A stretch of DNA of 64,000 nucleotides from Isoetes taiwanensis (lineage: Eukaryota; Streptophyta; Lycopodiopsida; Isoetales; Isoetaceae): contig JAJEKV010000013.1 of the NCBI GenBank assembly GCA_021234155.1, forward strand, positions 11,558,669 through 11,622,668, written 5' to 3'. Below, in pieces: positions 57,713-64,000 of this stretch. Numbering within the stretch: position 1 is the stretch's first letter; each line of letters opens with the position of its first letter. The translations under genes and the position numbers were made by a program. The notes beneath the pieces were generated by a model. It did not search any database. It saw nothing but the letters and a program-made list of their open reading frames with translations, and was not told the DNA's origin.

Positions 57713-58215
57713 ATGTCGACACGCACAGGAGTCATACATGATAGACCCTATCGGGGTCTACGAGAAAAAGCTGAAGGAGTACAAAGGAATTCATGAAGAA
57801 GTGGGGGCTTACAACTCTACTACGGGCCAATAAAAGGTGACCTATGTTGCGAGATGGGCGGTAGGTGAAGAAGCAAACTCTAAAGCCACCGCCGAGGAGA
57901 AGCCTACTCCTCAGAAGAAGCTAGCAAAAGGAAAGCCAACTCGAATCATCACGAGCAATTCGGGAGATCGGGCATTTCGGTGAAGTTATGGCTTCCTCAT
58001 ACCCCGTGCAGTTAAGCGGTGGTGAAGGAAGTTGTGCAAAGTCTGATTCAGACATGAGGAGTAGCAGTCGAGATCTTTGCTAGCTCGCAAAAGCGACCAA
58101 GCAAAAACTAGTCCAACATTTTGAAGACTCCACGGCATGCCAGCTACATGCCAAGAGGGTGACTTTAATGAAAAAGATATGCGGCGGCCATTAAAAGGAG
58201 AACCCCATTAATTTT
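57713..58215 (+). pseudogene. Lysine-rich coding-like fragment after LTR E
   Basis: One plus frame reads 'IDPIGVYEKKLKEYKGIHEE', then, after a stop, 'VTYVARWAVGEEANSKATAE' and 'KPTPQKKLAKGKPTRIITSN'. It looks protein-like and basic. A gag-like origin would fit its place beside an LTR, but no zinc knuckle or capsid motif is visible. I do not recognise it. Confidence 0.3.
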
Positions 58216-59933
58216 GTAAATGATAAATTTTGTGAATACAAAGTGTTTTGATGTAAATTATGAGTGCATAATTGTTGTTAATTAGGTTGAATTAGCAATA
58301 ATTCCCCTTTGTATTAGTTAAATTGGACATTTTTAGGCCAAATAGTGCCCAATGTCTCACGGTATGCGCCCAGACCAAAAACCAAATTTTGGTTTTGCCT
58401 CCCAACATACCATGAGACATCAAACTTTGAACCTCCATAACTTGACTCTGAGCTCCAAATCGCCTGAAATTTGTTGTAATAGGACCGTTAGATAGTCTAT
58501 AATCCATTTATGACCTCAAATTAGGCTAGAAATGTCAAACCCAGCTTAAAATGACCAAAATTGCTCAAACCCTTGAATTGTTTTTCCAAAGCGTGGTTTG
58601 TTTGTAAATAGAAGCATACCCCATTAGTACCTCGCAAGTATTGCTCTCGGCTCGAAGCTGATGCCTTACTCCTAGATAGAAGTGCTCAAGAACACCCCTT
58701 TGTTATAGTCATCTAGACCTCAGCATAGCAACCCAAGTTCAATTGTTAGGTACATCACCTCTGCTCATGCCAAAGGCATAAACCTTGACCTAATTACGTG
58801 TCCTTCTAATAGAGTTTGACTTATATAGCCGCATACATTGACACTCCCTATTGCCGGGATACCTAGGAAGGAGCTAGAGTCTAGAGCTGCCCAAGTCACT
58901 CCATGTGTAGGATTGGACCCTCCCAAAACCAACTTTGCTAGGACCTTAGAGTATGTCTGAAACACCATGAGGGCTTTGCAAAACAAACCTCATTCATGCC
59001 ATACCACATGTCCTAATGCCCATAGACTTGGAGATTATAGATATGTCTCGATAATCTTTGCTTTCGAGCCATCTTGCTTGCTTATAGAGCCCGAATGTTG
59101 TAGGAGAGCCCTTCAAGTAGACCCTTAGACTCTAGAACATCTGGCGTTGCTTTGAAGTCTGGGGGCGAGCCACGAGAAGAGCTAGGCGCAACTTCTTGAA
59201 GACATCGAGGACCCGGCCCGATCTCTGAGACGGATGGGAGAGGAGGGGAAAAGAAAGGGGACCCAGAGAGGAAGCACAACGACAAACACCTCAACCAGAT
59301 AAGCAGTAAACGAGGACACCACCCGGCCTATCATCAATCTTCATCAAATGGGAAGAATATTTGGTAACCAATGGCATCAAGAATCTTCTAGATGTCAACC
59401 TCCATTACTACTACGTCCACGGTGACATCGAAAGAGGATCTCGGCGCCTTCACCAACTCGGCGCACATGAGTTTCAAATGGAAGAGCGCCAAAGGCGACA
59501 AAATCACAGTGCGGGAAGGCGTTAGACATCGATGCCGCGTTAGCATCACGAGCTAGGGCGGAGGGCATAATCTTCCGTCGAGGAGAGAAGTCATGGCGAC
59601 CGGGGAGGCGTATAGAAAGCCGGAGGAAGACCACCACGACCTTGCGGCCGGCTCAAGCGAATGTCATGCAGCGTCAACAAAAAAAGCAACCAAGCTAGGC
59701 AACCACAAAGCACCTAAAGGCTGACGATCTGAGCTTCGAGCTCCCTTGCACGGCGGGAGAACTTCGGCGGTTCCAAAAGTAGGACCCGAAGGGCCGGAGG
59801 AGGCGACCTAGCAGTACAAATCACGCAAAAAGGCGACGGAAGGAGCTATGGTAGGTGCAATGGAGATGACCACACTTCCGAGGCACGGAGAGGCACCTCG
59901 GAATGAAGCAAAGCCCAAGCAACAAAAGGCGCC
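58216..59933. other. No gene recognised; GC-rich part at 59.1-59.93 kb
   Basis: A perfect palindrome-like 'ccaaattttgg' lies at about 58382-58404. The stretch 59100-59930 is GC-rich and holds minus-strand frames ('MVVFLRLSIRLPGRHDFSPR' at 59637) without known motifs. It ends where the AACCAC-type element begins and could be sequence carried by that element. Confidence 0.4.
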
Positions 59934-60170
59934 CAAAAATGAACTACCATATGTATCAAATAATCTAAAACCATGATAGATGTGGTTTTTTATACAAAAT
60001 TTATTTGATAGCGAGAAAACCACATGCTATAGTGGTTTTATCAAAACAATATCGATTACTAAATAAGATAGTGGTTTTGCTAAAACTAGTTGTAGTTTAT
60101 GAGATCATTTCAATGTAAACTAAAATTAGTAGTGGTTTTAAAACTAGAAATGCTTTCTTAAATGAAATGA
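59934..60170 (-). mobile_element. Inverse end of the AACCAC-rich element family
   Basis: It begins GGCGCCCAAAAATGAAC, the inverse of the 'tttgggtgcc' end at 4970, and continues with 'atagatgtggttttttatac' and 'gaaaaccacat..tatagtgg'. These match the reverse complement of 4856-4966. Subterminal 'gtggttt' words continue to about 60150. No other end was located. Confidence 0.55.
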
Positions 60171-63100
60171 TTGAAGTTCAATACAATGTGTTTAAGAACC
60201 ATGGATGACAATATAGTCCTTGCAACGACTAATGATTTATTATGTCATTGCAACCATATAAACTTATTCATTTGTAAGCTTATTCATTTTGTTCACCCTC
60301 TTTGGTGCGTGATTAAAAAAATTTTGCTTTTTGACTATGAATACCTTGAACTACTAGTGCATAAAATCTTAATTGAAATTAAACCAACTATACTATTAGT
60401 TCTATTAAAGTAAACAATGTCACTTTCGGGGTTATTTTTATTATTATTATTGAAGAGCGTCATTCGATTCATCATCACTCAATGTCACTTTCGGTGTTAC
60501 CTCTATGCTCTCAAATAATGTCGGTGAGAGGGTTATAACCTCTCCCCAACCCCCAAAAAAAAAAAAAAAAAAAAACTAATTGCACTTAATACGAGAAAAT
60601 AACAAATATATTTGCTAGAAACAAAAAGTCTATTCCTTCTCTTGTCGGTGCCCTTGATTGCCTTATAAAGCTGAGATGATAGATACCACCGCTAAAATAC
60701 ACCATCGAGCAACAACATGATTGGCGGGTGAAAGGATACCTAAGTAATTGATTTATAAATTACTCATATATTGCATTTCATAATGACATCAACACATATG
60801 TATCCCAACATGAAGCCTACATCACAAAACTTGGGCATAGCGAGAAAAAAAAACAAGGTCTTTGCATGCGGAGGGTTTACCCTCCATCTTGGGAGAGTGA
60901 AGTGGCTTAAGTTGTAGTTGTAGATAATAGAGTGTTTGAATCGAAATTGCTATTTTAAGACATTGACATTTTGTGAAGGTGATGGTGCGCATTTGCATTA
61001 CTAAGTTACCTTGGGTGTTGAGGTGTTGTTGGGTAGGATGTAATTGGACATATGGACTTTGGGATTTGGCGCAAGGTATTGGTGTTTGGTGCTTGATATG
61101 GAACTAGGATGGCAGAAGCATAAGGAGAAGTGTAATAAAGGAGAGAATGGATGTATATGTTTTTGTGAAATGGCTTAAATCGTAGTTGAAAGTTATGTTT
61201 TGACATTTTATTGAAATTGGTACTTTTAGACAATAGAGTACTTGAAACCATGAGTTTATTAATAGGATGATATACATTGGAGTACTTGATAGTTGATAAC
61301 ATCTGAAACAATTTATGAAGAATCGAAATAGAGGAACAAGAGGCGGGGGTGGGTGTGTGCAAAAGATGTTAAAATTATGAATTGTTTTGCATGTGATTTT
61401 TGTTTAGAATACTTTAAAGGAAGAATTCAATACTTTAAAGTGAAGATAAAGATAAAGATAAAGATAAAGATAAGTTTTATAGTCCACGAGAAGCTGGGAC
61501 CCAAACAAAGAAAAAGGCGTGAGCCCCCTCTGAGAACAAAAGGCATAAGCCTAAACAAAGCACAACATGGAGACAAAGCCCGTAACAAAACATGAAAGAA
61601 ATAACAAGAAGAACTAACTAATAAGGCACTATATTATGCCAACCAAAGGGTTCTCAGGCCAATGGTCGCGAATGATAGTCGTGCCCCCTCTGTACACTGC
61701 CCATTTGCTCTGCATCCGAGCCTCTCGGACTTTGCACAACTCCCCAGAAGGTTGCTAAGAATTTACTTGACATGGAATACATGGAAGTTACAAGCCAAGT
61801 AAAATTTGTTTAAAAATATGAAGGGATGTCTTTTGTTGTTGTATAGTTATGGATCATGTTTTGAGCCTAGATCTGTCGAAGGCAATGATTTGGAGTCGTG
61901 GTTGAGCTCAAATGTGCATTTTACTCCTGCTCTTGGTATGCTTTAAGCGGAATGATCGGGGATCTGTTTTCATTGTAGCTAATCGCCTCTAATGGGTGTC
62001 GAGGAATTTATCAAGCAATGCTCCTACCATTTGTGACATGTAGCGTGTTGGATCCGATTAATGTCGATGTTGTGAACATTGTTAACTCTTACGTCATGTC
62101 GTCGTTCTTGCTGCGTGTCGCGGTATCGGCACTACCTTATTTGCAAGCATTGCCCGTCTTGACAACCTTGTTTTTAAGCCGATTATATTCAATCTTAATG
62201 TGCACGAGACTGTACATGCAAGGATGTTTGATTAATGGAAATTTGTATGAAAGAAGGTAAAAAGTGAAGACAATTTTGGCTTAGTTTTAGTAGTAGAAGA
62301 TATACATTGGTATTTTGTAGAGCGTGTCTTTGCGAAGACTTCATTTGTGAGTGTTGCTACTACGTCATCGATCAGGAACCATAATTCGTGCGGAAACCAA
62401 CTTGACCTTTGGGTCCTCGACAATCTTGAATGGCATTGTAGCTTTTGTAGATGTTAAGGTAGTGCGTTTTGAGCAACTTCCGTCCATCATGGCATCCAAA
62501 AGGCGTGTACGGCACCTTATTCTATCTGAGAAAAATTGGCCCGGATAAAAGGTGCTTTGTGTTTATTTGTCAATACAAGGCAATTGAAAATGCTTTATAA
62601 GTATTGGGCTGAAGCAATTTCAAGATCATTCTCTCTTTTGCAAATTCTATAAGAGATTGGAATGACATGGCCCTTTATGTAAAAACCGGGAAGATATATT
62701 TCAAAACTTTTGGATGTAAAAATTTGTATATGATCATGAAAACGAGGCGAGAGAAATGTTAGATGATAGGACAATATGCACATATATTGTGTATAATGGC
62801 GAGGCCAAAGCATGCGGTGCGGTATCCCAACCTTAGAGTCAATCTTTGTAGCGCTAAGGAAGAAGAGGATAAAATACTTGATTTTCCATAAAGGTTTGGA
62901 AAAGATAAGATGCCATATGAAGGATTTTTCAGCAAACATTTGAGGAGGTATTAAAGCCTTCTAAAATTAAGCAATGACCAAAAATGTCTTTGCTCAATAG
63001 AACTAGAAAATCGAAGAAGCCCAAAAGCTGAAGGAGGAGTTGAAAAATACTTTGAGGCCCTCACCATTATCCGCCAATGGGGTCTTGAAAACTTGCACAA

Positions 63101-64000
63101 TGAACCCTGACTAAAGGAAAACACTCAATGAAATCGTCAAGTGATGTTACCCAACCCGGTGAAAATCAATCAATAAATTCTTTGTAACTTTGCCTTGTTT
63201 GCTTATCGCCTATGAGTCTTTGTGGAGGTGCTCAGTTCAATTTGGGTAATGGATGAGAAGAATGATCAAGAATAGTAATTGTGACTGATTATGGCGTGGC
63301 ATCACAATTTGGGCCGGAATCTTCACCAACTTCATGTCAAGAATACATTTCTAAATTGCTCACTATTGCGGTATGAAAATATTCCATCAAGTAATGAGAT
63401 ATCTTTACTAAACCACTTGGATATTCAACTCACGAAACATTGGTCTGCAATCTCTCTCATTTAAGTAATGAGCTAAAACTACCGTTAAGCAATGAATGTG
63501 AATTATGTCATTATTAGGATGATAAGCATACACTAGGCTAGGGTTTTCGTAGGTAATTGGCGTAAAGCTAACTTAATGCGATTGTACATAAGGACTAGAT
63601 CATCCTTAAAATAAAAAGATTTCTCTACCTAATCTATCTACATGCCTTGTTTACTCCTCTCTTTATGCACTCATTTTGTGTCTCTATGTCCTCCCCTCAA
63701 CCTATTAATGCGATTTAATGCACAAAAATACAAAATGCACCAAGCGGATAAAATGCGCCTTGAGGATTTGCATGCAATATTGAATATTCTTGCATTACTA
63801 GTAACATTCTTGCATTTTCTGGCATAAATATTTACGCTTTACGAGCAATTCCTAACGATCTTTGGGAGCATAAACATCGATATTAGATCGGGGCAAAAGA
63901 ATGATGGGCCAAGCATTCTTGGTAAAAAAATGGCGGACCAAGCGAAATTAATATCAAATCTTGCCGACTTCAAAGACATCATTGATGAAAAGAGAATGTA
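60171..64000. other. No gene recognised; simple repeats
   Basis: 'tgtcactttcgg(g/t)gtta' is duplicated at about 60418 and 60482. A 21-base A run lies at 60555-60575, possibly the tail of a retroposon. A GATAAA microsatellite of four to five units lies at 61445-61473. Frames such as 62018-62260 and 62595-62939 lack any domain I know. Confidence 0.45.

Overview
The window looks like nuclear DNA of a land plant with a large, repeat-rich genome. The protein families with recognisable remains (plant pentatricopeptide-repeat protein with E domain, PERK-type receptor kinase, nodulin-like transporter, trihelix DNA-binding domain, ALP1/HARBI1-like nuclease) are plant families or typical of plants. A fern or another large-genome lineage would fit the style of the PPR fragment and the density of decayed copies, but this is an impression; the sequence does not fix the species. 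No bacterial, organellar or viral segment was recognised.

Only two long reading frames look intact. One is an ALP1/HARBI1-like nuclease (minus strand, 26.7-28.2 kb). The other is a complete intronless YJU2/CCDC94-family splicing factor (plus strand, 28.9-29.9 kb). They are divergent and separated by about 725 bp. Nearly everything else recognisable is broken: a Ty3/gypsy integrase-chromodomain (5.0-6.4 kb), a Helitron Rep/helicase (8.5-9.6 kb), a PPR gene (17.1-18.2 kb), a trihelix fragment (20.0 kb), nodulin-like and PERK pseudogenes (23.6-25.6 kb), a ubiquitin fragment (30.3 kb), a full-length SLU7 copy (48.5-50.1 kb) and a second gypsy integrase remnant (52.0-52.8 kb).

The two ends of the window (0-9.6 kb and 50.6-57.7 kb) are built mainly from one related family of Ty3/gypsy LTR elements. 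Five LTR copies are visible, beginning TGTGGCGTTCG and ending ATCACA where preserved. The copy at 50.6-55.3 kb has lost most of its interior, so its left LTR joins directly to the end of the integrase. The copy at 5.0-8.5 kb carries a clean MITE inside its chromodomain, and its right LTR ends exactly where Helitron coding sequence resumes, so it inserted into a Helitron. Other repeats are a 430-460 bp element with 19-bp terminal direct repeats (three copies), a family rich in AACCAC motifs (three ends), a long AGATTC/TTCTAGAA array at 32.2-34.2 kb enclosing a tRNA-like retroposon head and a GGATC-rich tandem repeat, and several local tandem duplications.

The genes do not form a pathway. The story is of a small genic island in decaying transposon sequence. 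I did not find a convincing new biological system. The most unusual sequence-level signal is an in-phase array of heat-shock-element-like half sites at 32.60-32.88 kb.
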